DNA of 64,000 nt, taken from assembly GCA_018241685.1 (NCBI GenBank), contig JAFEDJ010000046.1, positions 62,001 through 126,000 of the forward strand, given 5' to 3'. This DNA is from Pseudomonadota bacterium. Lineage in GTDB: Bacteria; Pseudomonadota; Gammaproteobacteria; Burkholderiales; Rhodocyclaceae. A program made the position numbers and the translations under genes. Below are positions 1 to 8,513 of the stretch, in pieces (positions within the stretch are counted from its first letter, which is position 1; every line of letters starts with the position of its first letter). Below the pieces are notes generated by a model. That model did not search any database, was not told the origin of the DNA, and worked only from the letters and a program-made list of their open reading frames with translations.

Positions 1-850
1 GCGCCAGCAGGGTTGCGATTTCCCCGCGCCCCGAGTCGGCCAGACGACCGGCGAGCGGGGCAGCGAGGGCACCGGCCGCCCCGGCAAGGCCGAAGAGACC
101 GATGGTGGCCGGGGCATAGCCGAAGGGCGGTGCGCTCAGGAAAAAGGCCATCGAGGTCCACAGCACGCTGAAGTTGGCAAAGGACAGGGCGCCTAGCACG
201 GCCCGGCGGCGCAACACCGCTTCCTCGCGGAAGAGCTGGAGCACCGACAGCAGCAGGCGCGGATAGGGGAGATCCACGCTGTCGCCGCCACCGGGCAGGC
301 GCCGGGCCAGCACGATTGCGATCGTGAGCATGGCCAGGGCGCCGGCGAAATAGACAGTGCGCCAGTCGCCGAGGCCTGTCAGCAGCCCGGCGATCGTGCG
401 GGCGAGCAGGATGCCCAGCAGCAGGCCGCTCATCACCGTGCCGACGATCTTGCCGCGCTGGGCGGGCTCCGCCAGCGCGGCGGCGAGGGGAACCAGAATC
501 TGCGCGACGACAGAACACAGGCCGGCAATGGCGGTGCCGACGAGCAGCATGGTGAGTCCGGGGGCCAGGCCGCTGATCAGCAGGCCGCCGGCCGCCAGCA
601 GGCTCATGGCGACGACCAGGCGGCGGCGGTCCACGAGGTCGCCCAGCGGCACGATCAACAGCAGGCCCAGGGCATAGCCGAGCTGGGCGGTCGTGACGAT
701 GGTGCCAGCCGTGCCGCTGTCCAGGTGCAGGTCGTCGGCGATGGCGGGCAGCAGGGGCTGCGCGTAGTAGTTGCAGGCCACGGCCAGCCCGGTGGCGGCG
801 GCCATGAGGCGCACCAGGCCGGGCGTCAGGGTTTGGGTGTGTGGGGGCAT
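1..850 (-). CDS. MFS transporter, C-terminus cut by window edge
   Basis: The frame is open from an ATG at 850 to base 1, giving 283 residues without a stop, so the C-terminal part lies outside the window. The protein is a chain of hydrophobic segments typical of a 12-helix major facilitator. An early N-Y-Y-A-Q-P-L-L-P motif in helix 1 and a G-D-L-V-D-R-R-R loop between helices 2 and 3 (the MFS signature loop) point to the drug/metabolite exporter branch (DHA1-like). A GGAG sequence sits about 10 bases before the start. It is divergent from the LysR gene across 141 bases, the usual arrangement of an exporter controlled by its neighbour. The substrate is unknown; placement as an inner-membrane efflux pump is inferred from the family. 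Confidence 0.85.
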   Translation of the reverse strand, partial: MPPHTQTLTPGLVRLMAAATGLAVACNYYAQPLLPAIADDLHLDSGTAGTIVTTAQLGYALGLLLIVPLGDLVDRRRLVVAMSLLAAGGLLISGLAPGLTMLLVGTAIAGLCSVVAQILVPLAAALAEPAQRGKIVGTVMSGLLLGILLARTIAGLLTGLGDWRTVYFAGALAMLTIAIVLARRLPGGGDSVDLPYPRLLLSVLQLFREEAVLRRRAVLGALSFANFSVLWTSMAFFLSAPPFGYAPATIGLFGLAGAAGALAAPLAGRLADSGRGEIATLLA

Positions 851-895
851 TGGGGGGCTCTCCGGCAGGGTGTCCGGGGTGTCTGCCCCGGATCG

Positions 896-965
896 ATTGG
901 AATCAATGTTCGGAGGGCAGTATCGGCAAGGCGGATTGATCATTCCAATGTATTGTTGGCATTGG
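896..965. promoter_or_regulatory. Divergent MFS/LysR control region with inverted repeats
   Basis: The gap between the divergent starts is AT-richer than its surroundings. It holds a perfect inverted repeat CCAATG-N9-CATTGG at 945-965, with a T-rich, A-rich layout typical of LysR operators, and a smaller ATTG-N4-CAAT repeat at 896-907. LysR regulators usually bind such sites in the shared promoter, so these are candidate operators. Binding is inferred; no promoter hexamers were clear. Confidence 0.45.
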
Positions 966-991
966 TTTGATCGTAAAAGGAGATTATCGGA

Positions 992-1876
992 ATGAACCTG
1001 CGGCAGATCGATTTCGTGCTGGCCCTGGCCGAGGAGGGCAATTTCACGCGGGCCGCGGCGCGTTGCCATACCGTCCAGTCGGCCTTCAGCCACCAGGTGG
1101 CCCGTCTTGAGGAGGAGTTCGGCTCCCGGCTGTTCGAACGCTCGTCACGGCGGGTTGCCCTGACGGCGGCCGGCCGGACTTTCGTCGCCCATGCCCGCCA
1201 GGTGCAGGAGGCGACACGCCGCCTGCGGGACGAGATGGCTGCCGCGACGGGCGAGATCCGCGGCACGCTGACCGTCGGGACAATCTCGACCCTCACCGTG
1301 GCCAACCTGCCGGCCTTGCTGGCCGAATTCCATCGCCGCCATCCCCGTGTCGATATCCGTCTCCACATCGGCATGAGCGATGTGCTGCTCGATGAACTGC
1401 GCGGTCAGCAGACCGATGCGGCCTTCATCGGGGTGTGGCCCGGTGAGCCGGTGGCGGGGGTGTCGGCGCGCCTCCTCAGCGAGGAGTGCCTGGTCGCGAT
1501 CCTGCATCCGGACCATCCGCTGGCCGGGCGAAGTAGCCTGAGCCTGGGCGAACTGGCTGGGCAGACGCTGGTGGACTACCAGGCCGGCACCGGGCCGCGG
1601 CAGCAGACCGATGCGGCGTTCCGGGCGGCCGGCATCGAGCGGCGCGTGGCTTTCGAGGTCAATCATGCGGAGCTGCTCGAGCAGATCGTGCGGCAGGGCC
1701 TGGCCATCGGCCTGGTGCCCGAACAGTCGGCGCTGGGGTACGCGGGGCTGCTCAGGGCCCGCATCGAGGAGGCGCCGCAGCGCAAGGTTTACTTCGCCTG
1801 GAGCCGCAACCCCACGCCGGCTGCGGCGGCATTCCAGGCATTGGTACTGGAGGGCGACGCAGCGCAGGGAAACTGA
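992..1876 (+). CDS. LysR-family transcriptional regulator
   Basis: The 294-residue protein has the LysR layout. An N-terminal winged helix-turn-helix covers about residues 1-60 (MNLRQIDFVLALAEEGNFTR start, then A-A-A-R-C and Q-S-A-F-S-H-Q in the recognition helix, and L-F-E-R in the wing). A two-lobed substrate-binding domain covers about 90-290. The length is normal for the family. A strong AAAGGAG ribosome site ends about 9 bases before the ATG. It faces away from the MFS exporter gene and probably controls it, and perhaps itself, from the inverted repeats in the gap. The inducer cannot be read from sequence. Confidence 0.92.
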   Translation: MNLRQIDFVLALAEEGNFTRAAARCHTVQSAFSHQVARLEEEFGSRLFERSSRRVALTAAGRTFVAHARQVQEATRRLRDEMAAATGEIRGTLTVGTISTLTVANLPALLAEFHRRHPRVDIRLHIGMSDVLLDELRGQQTDAAFIGVWPGEPVAGVSARLLSEECLVAILHPDHPLAGRSSLSLGELAGQTLVDYQAGTGPRQQTDAAFRAAGIERRVAFEVNHAELLEQIVRQGLAIGLVPEQSALGYAGLLRARIEEAPQRKVYFAWSRNPTPAAAAFQALVLEGDAAQGN

Positions 1877-1908
1877 AGCGTGCTGCGGTCGGGCCTGATT
1901 GCTGTCGA

Positions 1909-2274
1909 TCAGGCTCCGCTGCGGGCCGTGTACCAGGCCCGCAGGGACTCCTCGGTGGCGCCGTAGGCGAACGCGTCGGAGGCGTCGATACCGGCGTCCT
2001 GCAGGCGCTTCTTCGGGCCGTCGCCGACCTTGGCGACGAGCAGGCCGGCGCAGTCTGAGAGGGCGCGGATGATCACCTCGCGCTTGTCCTCGTCGCCGAA
2101 GCCGCCCTGGCAATAGTGTTCGACAATGCGCTTTTCGACGAAGCGGATGCCATCTTTGTCGACTTCGTACACATGAAAGTCGTCGGCGTGGCCGAAGTGC
2201 AGGTCCACTTGGCCATGGCCCTTGGTGGCGACGGCGATCTTGAGAGTAGCGGATTGGGCGGGAGTGTCGGTCAT
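1909..2274 (-). CDS. NifX/NifB-type dinitrogenase iron-molybdenum cofactor family protein
   Basis: The 121-residue protein matches the small dinitrogenase cofactor-binding family: it opens with K-I-A-V-A-T, has H-F-G-H-A-D near residue 25, an E-H-Y-C-Q-G-G segment, and a G-L-L-V-A-K-V-G-D-G strand-loop. Family members carry or store metal-sulfur clusters. No nif genes are near, so a nitrogenase role is not supported; a general metal-cluster or redox-related carrier is more likely. I chose the ATG at 2274, preceded by GAGG about 8 bases upstream, over an ATG 33 bases earlier without a ribosome site. It converges with the LysR gene. Confidence 0.8.
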   Translation of the reverse strand: MTDTPAQSATLKIAVATKGHGQVDLHFGHADDFHVYEVDKDGIRFVEKRIVEHYCQGGFGDEDKREVIIRALSDCAGLLVAKVGDGPKKRLQDAGIDASDAFAYGATEESLRAWYTARSGA

Positions 2275-2351
2275 GGATGCCTCGCTGGATGTCGGTGAGG
2301 GCCCCACGGCGGCGGGGCCGTTACCGGGAAATCAAGCGAGGTCCATGCCAG

Positions 2352-2828
2352 TCAGGGTTTGCCGGACGGATAGCCGGCCCGATCGAGGGCCGCTTTCCAG
2401 GCGGCCTCGGCAAAGCCGGCTTCAAGTTCGCGGCCGACCGCCATGCTCGGCACGAAAGGCTCTTTCCCGAAACGACTCTTGAAGGCCTCAAGCTCGGTTT
2501 CTGTCTGTAGCAGGGTTTCCGAAAAGGGCACGCCGCGTTTGTTGAGGAGTGCCCGTGCGTTGTCGCAGGCCTTGTCGCAGTCCTTGCCCACATAGAGGGT
2601 CACCGGAAAATCGGCGGCGGCCTTGCGCGTGGCGTAGGGGAGCTGGGGACCGGTTGCAGCACGGTTGGCCTGCAGCTTGCGCTCGTCGAACTGCTTGACC
2701 GACTGGGGCGGCGGCTGGTCGCTGTACTGCACGCGCCCCTTGTCGTCCACCCAACGGTAGGCGTTCTGGGCCGCAGCCGGCAGTACGGCGGCCAGCAGCA
2801 ACAGGCCGAACAGCCGCCGCGCCGTCAT
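2352..2828 (-). CDS. DUF4124 and glutaredoxin-like domain protein, exported
   Basis: This 158-residue protein starts with a signal peptide (M-T-A-R-R, a leucine/alanine core, then P-A-A-A-Q). A DUF4124-like motif follows (Y-R-W-V-D-D-K-G-R-V-Q-Y-S-D), and a thioredoxin/glutaredoxin-like half starts at V-T-L-Y-V with a C-D-K-A-C cysteine pair, then K-R-G-V-P-F-S-E and a V-P-S-M strand. This two-part architecture is common in betaproteobacteria and suggests a periplasmic thiol-redox role, though the CxxxC spacing is not the classical CxxC. The ATG overlaps the stop of the oligopeptidase gene (ATGA), so the two are translationally coupled. Confidence 0.8.
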   Translation of the reverse strand: MTARRLFGLLLLAAVLPAAAQNAYRWVDDKGRVQYSDQPPPQSVKQFDERKLQANRAATGPQLPYATRKAAADFPVTLYVGKDCDKACDNARALLNKRGVPFSETLLQTETELEAFKSRFGKEPFVPSMAVGRELEAGFAEAAWKAALDRAGYPSGKP

Positions 2829-4894
2829 GCCGGCACCATGCCGCTGTGGCGCAGCAGGGCGTCTACCTGCGGTTCGCGGCCGCGGAAGGCCTTGAAGGAG
2901 TCGAGCGCCGGGCGGCTGCCGCCGACGGCGAGGATCTCGTTCCAGAAGCGTTCGCCGGTCTGGGCGTCGAGCACGCTGCCCTTCGGGCGACCTTCTTCCT
3001 CGAAGGCGGCGAAGGCATCCGCCGACAGCACTTCGGCCCACTTGTAGCTGTAGTAACCCGCCGCGTAGCCGCCGGCAAAGATGTGGCTGAAGCTGTTGGG
3101 GAAGCGGTGCCAGGCTGGCGGCACCAGCACGGCGACTTCCTTGCGGACCTCGGCGAGCAGGTCCAGTATGTCCCGCTGGGCCGGGTCGAAGTTCATGTGG
3201 ATCTGCAGGTCGAACAGGGAGAACTCCAGCTGGCGCACGGTCTGCATGCCGCTCTGGAAGTTCTTGGCGGCGAGCATCTTGTCGAACAGCTCCTTCGGCA
3301 GCGGGGCGCCGGTTTCGCTGTGGGCGGTCATCTCGCGGACCACGTCCCATTCCCAGCAGAAGTTTTCCATGAACTGGCTGGGCAGCTCGACGGCATCCCA
3401 CTCGACACCGTGGATACCGGACACAGCCAGGTCGTCCACCTTGGTCAGCAGGTGGTGCAGGCCGTGGCCGCTCTCGTGGAACAGGGTGATCACGTCGTCG
3501 TGGCTGAAGGTGGCCGGCTTGCCGCCGACAGGGCCGGGGAAGTTGCACACCAGGTAGGCTACCGGCGTCTCGATGCCGCTGGCGAGACGCCGGCGGGTGA
3601 TCGCCGAGTCCATCCAGGCGCCGCCCTTCTTGGTGTCGCGGGCGTAGAGGTCGAGATAGAACTGGCCGACCAGCTGGCCGTCGCGCTCGATGCGGAAGAA
3701 GCGCACGTCCGGGTGCCACACCGGGCCGGTGTCCGGCTTGATATCGACGCGGTAGAGCTTCTGGACTACGCCGAACAGGCCGTCGAGCACCTTGGGTTCG
3801 GGCAGATATTCCTTCACCTCCTGCTCGGAGAACGCGTACTGGGCGACACGCAGCTTCTCGGAGGCATAGCCCACGTCCCACGGTTCGAGCGGGTCGAGGC
3901 CCAGCTGGTCCTTGGCGAAGGCCTTCAGTTCGGCTAGGTCGCGTTCGGCGAAGGGTTTGGCTTTGGCGGCCAGTTCGCGCAGGAAGCCGAGGACCTGCTC
4001 CGGCGTGTCGGCCATCTTGGGCACCAGCGATACTTCGGCGTAGTTCCTGTAGCCCAGCAGCGCGGCCTCTTCGGCGCGCAGGGTGAGGATCTGCTTGATC
4101 AGCGGGCCGTTGTTCCACTCGGCCTTGCTGTAGCCGTTGTCGATCTCGGCGGCACGGGTGGCGTAGGCACGGTAGAGGGTTTCGCGCAGGGCCCGGTTGT
4201 CGGCATACTGCATGACCGGCAGATAGGACGGCATCTTGAGGCCGAACTTCCAGCCCGTTGCGCCGGTCTTCTCAGCAGCTTCCCGGGCAGCGGCGATGAC
4301 GTCGTCGGGCAGGCCGGCCAGGTCGGCCTCGTCGGTGACGATGTGGGCGAAGGCGTTGGTGGCGTCAAGCAGGTTTTCGGAGAACTTGGCGCCGAGGCCG
4401 GCGAGTTCTTCCTGGATGGCCTGGAAGCGGGGTTTCTGCTCGTCCGGCAGTTCGGCGCCGGACAGGCGGAAGCCGCGCAGCTCGTTGTCGATGATGCGCT
4501 GGCGGGCCGGATTCAGCGTCGCGAACTCGGGGCCGTTCTTGATGGCCTTATACTTCTGGAAGAGCTTGAGGTTTTGCCCCAGTTCGGCATAAAAGCGGGT
4601 GACCTCCGGCAGCATCACGTTGTAGGCTTCGCGCCATTCGGGTGTGTCCATGACGCTGTGCATGTGCGCGGCAATGCCCCAGGCACGGCCGAGGCGTTCG
4701 CCTTCGTTCTCGATGGGTTCGACGAAGTTGGCCCAAGTGGGCGCGGCGGGGTCGTCCTGAAGGCGTTCGACGGTGGCGCGCAGGGCGTCCAGCAGACTCC
4801 GGACGGCAGGCTCCACGTGGGCCGGCTCGATCGCATCGAAGCGGGGCAGACCGGAGAGTTCGAGCAGGGGCGAGGTGGTTGGCATGTTGGTCAT
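2825..4894 (-). CDS. prlC: Oligopeptidase A (M3 family metallopeptidase)
   Basis: The 689-residue protein has the normal length and layout of oligopeptidase A, a cytoplasmic zinc peptidase that degrades short peptides, including cleaved signal peptides. The zinc-binding motif H-E-S-G-H lies at residues 473-477, followed by G-L-H-H-L-L as in the M3 family. The N-terminus (L-S-G-L-P-R-F-D-A-I-E-P-A-H-V) is the characteristic PrlC/Dcp start. The DUF4124-glutaredoxin gene overlaps the stop by four bases, so both are probably one transcript. It is divergent from the HDOD gene. I see no missing catalytic residue. Confidence 0.96.
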   Translation of the reverse strand: MTNMPTTSPLLELSGLPRFDAIEPAHVEPAVRSLLDALRATVERLQDDPAAPTWANFVEPIENEGERLGRAWGIAAHMHSVMDTPEWREAYNVMLPEVTRFYAELGQNLKLFQKYKAIKNGPEFATLNPARQRIIDNELRGFRLSGAELPDEQKPRFQAIQEELAGLGAKFSENLLDATNAFAHIVTDEADLAGLPDDVIAAAREAAEKTGATGWKFGLKMPSYLPVMQYADNRALRETLYRAYATRAAEIDNGYSKAEWNNGPLIKQILTLRAEEAALLGYRNYAEVSLVPKMADTPEQVLGFLRELAAKAKPFAERDLAELKAFAKDQLGLDPLEPWDVGYASEKLRVAQYAFSEQEVKEYLPEPKVLDGLFGVVQKLYRVDIKPDTGPVWHPDVRFFRIERDGQLVGQFYLDLYARDTKKGGAWMDSAITRRRLASGIETPVAYLVCNFPGPVGGKPATFSHDDVITLFHESGHGLHHLLTKVDDLAVSGIHGVEWDAVELPSQFMENFCWEWDVVREMTAHSETGAPLPKELFDKMLAAKNFQSGMQTVRQLEFSLFDLQIHMNFDPAQRDILDLLAEVRKEVAVLVPPAWHRFPNSFSHIFAGGYAAGYYSYKWAEVLSADAFAAFEEEGRPKGSVLDAQTGERFWNEILAVGGSRPALDSFKAFRGREPQVDALLRHSGMVPA

Positions 4895-4997
4895 GTTCTT
4901 CGGGTGATCGGTTGAGTGGTTTTATTGTGCCGAATTCTGCGCGGAGTGTCGCCCTTGGCGACGGGCGTGGAGCGGCCGGTTTGAAGGGGAACGAGCT

Positions 4998-5870
4998 GTG
5001 AGCGACAAGGCATTGAATCTGGCGGAGCAGGCTTTCCTGCATACCGTCACCAAGGAGCTGGAGGAGGGGGAGCTGCGCTTCCCGACCTCCATGGAGGTCA
5101 CGATGCGGGTGCTAGAGGCCCTCGACGTGCCCGACATGGAGGTGTCGAAGATCTCCGCGATGGTGTCGGCCGAGCCTTTGCTGGCGGCGCGTACCGTGGC
5201 CCTGGCCAATTCCGTTTGGTACAACCCGGGCGGGCGCCTGGTGACCGATGTCCCGAAGGCGCTGGTGCGTATCGGCTTCGGCAAGCTGCGGGCGCTGGCG
5301 ATGGCGGTGGCGGCCGAGCAATTGCTGCACCGGGAACTGCTTGGGCCGTACCAGCCGCTGATCCGCAAGCTGTGGGCGCACAGTGTGGACGTGGCGGCGA
5401 CGGCCTGCGTGCTGGCGCGGCGGTGCACCCGGCTCGATCCGGATGCGGCCTTCTTTGCCGGCATGGTGCATGACATCGGCCAGTTCTTCCTGCTGGCGCG
5501 GGTGTGGGAATACCCGGAGATGCTCAGCGACGAAAGCCCGCTGTCGGATCTGGTGCGGATCTGGCACGCGCCGGTCGGGCGGGCCGTACTGGCGGCGATG
5601 AACATGCCGCGGGAACTGGTGGATGCTGTCGACAATCCCGAGCTTTATGGCGGCTCCTGGCCTCCGGGTACGATTCCGGATCTGATCTTCATTGCCAATC
5701 TGGTCGCCGAGACGCGCAATCCCTTCACGCCGGATACGGAAACCGAAAATCTGCGCCATGGTCTGGCCAAGGCCGCCACGCTGGGCCTGGACGAGGCCAA
5801 GCTGGCAGAGGTGCTGGAGGAGTCGGCGGAAGAGCGCAAGGCGCTGATCGACATCTTCCACGTCGGCTGA
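4998..5870 (+). CDS. HDOD domain protein
   Basis: The 290-residue protein has an HDOD domain over about residues 20-215. It includes an F-P-T-S-M-E-V segment, the stretch around S-A-E-P-L-L-A-A-R-T, and an M-V-H-D-I-G-Q-F-F-L-L helix retaining the HD pair. HDOD proteins are HD-related modules found in signalling and in control of chemotaxis, motility or stress; most lack hydrolase activity. No second domain is present. Translation starts at GTG 4998 behind a GAAGGGGAACGAG purine-rich site. It stands alone between divergent prlC and convergent purC, so the genome context gives no further hint on its partner. Confidence 0.88.
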   Translation: MSDKALNLAEQAFLHTVTKELEEGELRFPTSMEVTMRVLEALDVPDMEVSKISAMVSAEPLLAARTVALANSVWYNPGGRLVTDVPKALVRIGFGKLRALAMAVAAEQLLHRELLGPYQPLIRKLWAHSVDVAATACVLARRCTRLDPDAAFFAGMVHDIGQFFLLARVWEYPEMLSDESPLSDLVRIWHAPVGRAVLAAMNMPRELVDAVDNPELYGGSWPPGTIPDLIFIANLVAETRNPFTPDTETENLRHGLAKAATLGLDEAKLAEVLEESAEERKALIDIFHVG

Positions 5871-5886
5871 CGGGGCCGTAAACGAC

Positions 5887-5908
5887 CCAACCCGCCGTAG
5901 CGGGTTGG
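5887..5908. terminator. Perfect 9-bp hairpin between convergent HDOD gene and purC
   Basis: Arms CCAACCCGC (5887-5895) and GCGGGTTGG (5900-5908) pair perfectly around a CGTA loop. There is no T-run on the plus side. Read on the minus strand it is followed by a short T-rich stretch, so it may end purC transcription from that side. A second 12-bp hairpin with one mismatch lies at 5923-5965. Confidence 0.5.
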
Positions 5909-5922
5909 ATGCGGGCAAATGG

Positions 5923-5965
5923 CTTTGGCCCGTGTGCTCGTTTCAGCCGTGGCCACGGGGCAAAG
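5923..5965. repeat. 12-bp imperfect inverted repeat in the HDOD-purC gap
   Basis: The arm at 5923-5934 (CTTTGGCCCGTG) pairs with 5954-5965 with a single mismatch across a 19-base loop. With the neighbouring hairpin it fills most of the 120-base gap between two convergent genes. It may help transcript ends or 3' stability; no T-run follows. Confidence 0.4.
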
Positions 5966-5990
5966 TCATCGCCCATGGGCGCTGGCTGGC

Positions 5991-6923
5991 TTACAGCGTG
6001 TTGCCGGTCAGCTTCTCGTAGGCTTCCACGTACTTGGCTGCGGTGCGGGCAACGACTTCGTCCGGCAGCTTGGGCCCCGGGGCGACCTTGCCCCAGTCGA
6101 GGGTTTCCAGGTAGTCGCGCACGTACTGCTTGTCGTAGCTCGGCGGGCTGATGCCTTCGGCGTAGCTGTCGGCGGGCCAGAAGCGCGAGGAGTCGGGCGT
6201 CAGGGCTTCGTCGATGAGGTGCAGCGTGCCGGCGGCGTCGATACCGAACTCGAACTTGGTGTCGGCGATGATGATGCCGCGGGTGGCGGCATAGTCGGCG
6301 GCCTCGGTGTACAGGCGGATCGCCGCGTCGCGGGCTTCGGCCACCAGCTGGGCGCCGGTCTTGCCGGTGCCCTTGAGGGCGTCGGCGAGCAGCGCGTCGG
6401 TGCGGGCCTGGGCCTGTTCGAAGCTGATGTTCTCGTCGTGGTCACCCACGTCGGCCTTGCTGGCCGGAGTGAAGATCGGGAACGGCAGCTTTTCGGCCTG
6501 CTTGAGGCCGGCGGGCAGTTCGATGCCGCAGATGGCGCCGGTGTCCTGGTAGTCCTTCCAGCCGGAACCGATCACATAGCCGCGCACCACCGCCTCGATG
6601 GGCAGCGGGGTGAGGCGCTTGACGACCAGCGCGCGGCCGCGCACCTGCTCGGCTTCGTCGGCGGCGACGATGCTGGCCGGGTCGATGCCGGTGAGCTGGT
6701 TGGGGACGATGTGGCCGAGCCGGGCGAACCAGAAGTTGGCCATGGCGGTGAGCACTTCGCCCTTGCGGGGAATGGGATCCGGCAGGATCACGTCGAAGGC
6801 CGACAGACGGTCGGAGGTGACGATGAGCAGCTTGTCGGCGTCGATGGCGTAGATGTCGCGCACCTTGCCGCGGCCCAGCAGGGGCAGGCTGCGGATGGAG
6901 GATTCGAAGAGCGGAGTGGTCAC
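5991..6923 (-). CDS. purC: Phosphoribosylaminoimidazole-succinocarboxamide synthase
   Basis: The 310-residue protein is SAICAR synthetase, the step of purine synthesis that joins CAIR and aspartate using ATP. Family signatures are visible: G-R-G-K-V-R-D-I-Y at residues 17-25, then L-I-V-T-S-D-R-L-S-A-F-D-V, V-V-R-G-Y-V-I-G-S-G-W, and I-A-D-T-K-F-E-F-G. The length fits the longer yeast-like/betaproteobacterial form rather than the 237-residue enterobacterial one. It is a single gene with its own downstream hairpins, and the enzyme acts in the cytosol. Confidence 0.97.
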   Translation of the reverse strand: MTTPLFESSIRSLPLLGRGKVRDIYAIDADKLLIVTSDRLSAFDVILPDPIPRKGEVLTAMANFWFARLGHIVPNQLTGIDPASIVAADEAEQVRGRALVVKRLTPLPIEAVVRGYVIGSGWKDYQDTGAICGIELPAGLKQAEKLPFPIFTPASKADVGDHDENISFEQAQARTDALLADALKGTGKTGAQLVAEARDAAIRLYTEAADYAATRGIIIADTKFEFGIDAAGTLHLIDEALTPDSSRFWPADSYAEGISPPSYDKQYVRDYLETLDWGKVAPGPKLPDEVVARTAAKYVEAYEKLTGNTL

Positions 6924-7012
6924 GGTCTGTCAGGTCCGTTGGACAAAAAGTGATTATACCGGCGCAGCCGAAGGTGAGTAACGCTCACGTTCCGTGGTGC
7001 GGATCAGCCAGT

Positions 7013-7050
7013 GCGTCTGTGGGGGCGAATGAACTCGCCCCCACAGACGC
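7013..7050. repeat. Perfect 16-bp inverted repeat, REP-like
   Basis: Bases 7013-7028 (GCGTCTGTGGGGGCGA) and 7035-7050 are exact reverse complements around a 6-base loop. The element lies between purC and the DUF3422 gene. It has no T-run on either side, so it is less like an intrinsic terminator than a dispersed palindromic (REP-type) element. A related GGGCGAA/TTCGCC palindrome occurs at 8966-8981. Confidence 0.6.
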
Positions 7051-7078
7051 AGGGCCCACAGACCCTCCCATGGCGCCC

Positions 7079-8380
7079 TTAAGAGTGACCCTCGGCAGCG
7101 GCCAGGTGCTTGCGCATGCGGTGGGTGCCGATTGCGACCAGTGCAGCGATGACCGGAATCGCCACTGCGGTGATGCCTTCCGGCGTCAGCGGCTCGATGT
7201 AGTGCTTCACGCCCTTGGCCAGGTATTGCACCAGCTGCGAGGCGTAGTAGGTGATGGCCACCACCGACAGGCCTTCGACGGTTTCCTGCAGATGCAGCTG
7301 GAGCTTGGCGCGGCGGTTCATCTGGGCCAGCAGTTCCTGGTTCTGGCGTTCCAGCTCGACCTCGACGCGGGTGCGCAGCAGCTGGCTGTTGCGGGCCACA
7401 CGGCTGGACAGATCCTCCTGGCGGCGGGCCATCGTCACGCAGGTGTTCATTGCCGGCAGCAGGCGACGCTCCATGAATTCGTGGAAAGTCGGCAGGCCGC
7501 TGATGCGCTGTTCGCGCAGCTCGGCGATGCGTTGCATGACCAGGCTGTGGTAGGCCCGTGCGGCACCGAAGCGGAAGGTGGTGCGGGCCACCGAATGCTC
7601 GATTTCCGCGGCCATGGTGGTCAGGTCGGCCAGTACGCTGCGCTCGTCCTCCGGGTTGCGCGCCGAGCCGGTACGGTCCATCAGGTCGGCGAGGCGCTGC
7701 TCGGCGCCGCCGATCATGCGGCCGACGTCCTTGGCTACCGGGAAGGCCAGCAGGGCCATCAAGCGGTACGTCTCGATCTCGACCAGGCGCTGCACGGTGC
7801 GGCCGGCCTGGCGGCGGGTCAGGGACACGTCGATGATCAGGAAGCGCGAGAAGCCTTCCTCGAACAGGAAGTCGGTGAATACCCAGGCGGCGCCGTCGGC
7901 CACCTTGGCGCCGACCATCTGGTTGCCGGTCGGCGACAGCTTGGCCATCACGCTCTCGGGGGTGATCTCGGTGACGCTGCGCAGTTCCACGTGGGTGGCG
8001 ACGATCAGCTTGCCGGGAAGGCTGCGCAGCCAGGCTTCCGGTACCACGGCCAGCGCCGAGGTGGGGTGCTCCAGCCCTTCGCCATGGGCGACCGAACGGA
8101 AGAAGGTGTAGCTGGAGAACTCGTTGTGCAGTTCCCACTTGAGCTGAAAACTGCCGAAATCGATCAGGCTATGGCGGCCGTCGCTGTCGATCGGGCGTTC
8201 GAGGAGCTTGCCGAGGGCGAGCAGATGCTGCAACGCGTCGTCAGGGCTGACGTCCCCGTGGTGCATCGCCACGTAGCTGATCAGCTGCGGGCTTTCCAGC
8301 GGCACCGGCGGTCGGGCGTGGAATTCGTCGTTGAGGGCCTGGCGCTGGTCGTGCTCGATGAAATAGTCGGGCAGGGTCAT
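7079..8380 (-). CDS. DUF3422 family membrane-anchored protein
   Basis: The 433-residue protein matches the DUF3422 family of proteobacteria. The start M-T-L-P-D-Y-F-I-E-H-D is followed by an F-H-A-R-P-P-V-P-L motif, a long soluble alpha/beta region to about residue 230, a helical stretch rich in charged residues and likely coiled coil (about 240-350), and two hydrophobic segments near the C-terminus (about 365-410). It ends with a short basic tail. The layout suggests an inner-membrane protein with a large cytosolic part. The biochemical role of the family is unknown to me. It stands alone, flanked by palindromic elements. Confidence 0.88.
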   Translation of the reverse strand: MTLPDYFIEHDQRQALNDEFHARPPVPLESPQLISYVAMHHGDVSPDDALQHLLALGKLLERPIDSDGRHSLIDFGSFQLKWELHNEFSSYTFFRSVAHGEGLEHPTSALAVVPEAWLRSLPGKLIVATHVELRSVTEITPESVMAKLSPTGNQMVGAKVADGAAWVFTDFLFEEGFSRFLIIDVSLTRRQAGRTVQRLVEIETYRLMALLAFPVAKDVGRMIGGAEQRLADLMDRTGSARNPEDERSVLADLTTMAAEIEHSVARTTFRFGAARAYHSLVMQRIAELREQRISGLPTFHEFMERRLLPAMNTCVTMARRQEDLSSRVARNSQLLRTRVEVELERQNQELLAQMNRRAKLQLHLQETVEGLSVVAITYYASQLVQYLAKGVKHYIEPLTPEGITAVAIPVIAALVAIGTHRMRKHLAAAEGHS

Positions 8381-8513
8381 GGTGGCGGCTCTGCGGCGCT
8401 GTCGGCCGGGCTGGGTCGGGCCGTCATCTTGCCGTTACGGCAGGGGCGCTGGCAAGGGCGGCTGCATATGCGGCGTGGCACGGATCACGCCGGATGTTGC
8501 GGCGCAGCAACGA

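Noticed and set aside
2352..4118. 588-codon minus frame across the DUF4124 gene and prlC
   Set aside because: Only the part from ATG 2828 is exported DUF4124-glutaredoxin; the rest overlaps prlC in another frame and has no domain.
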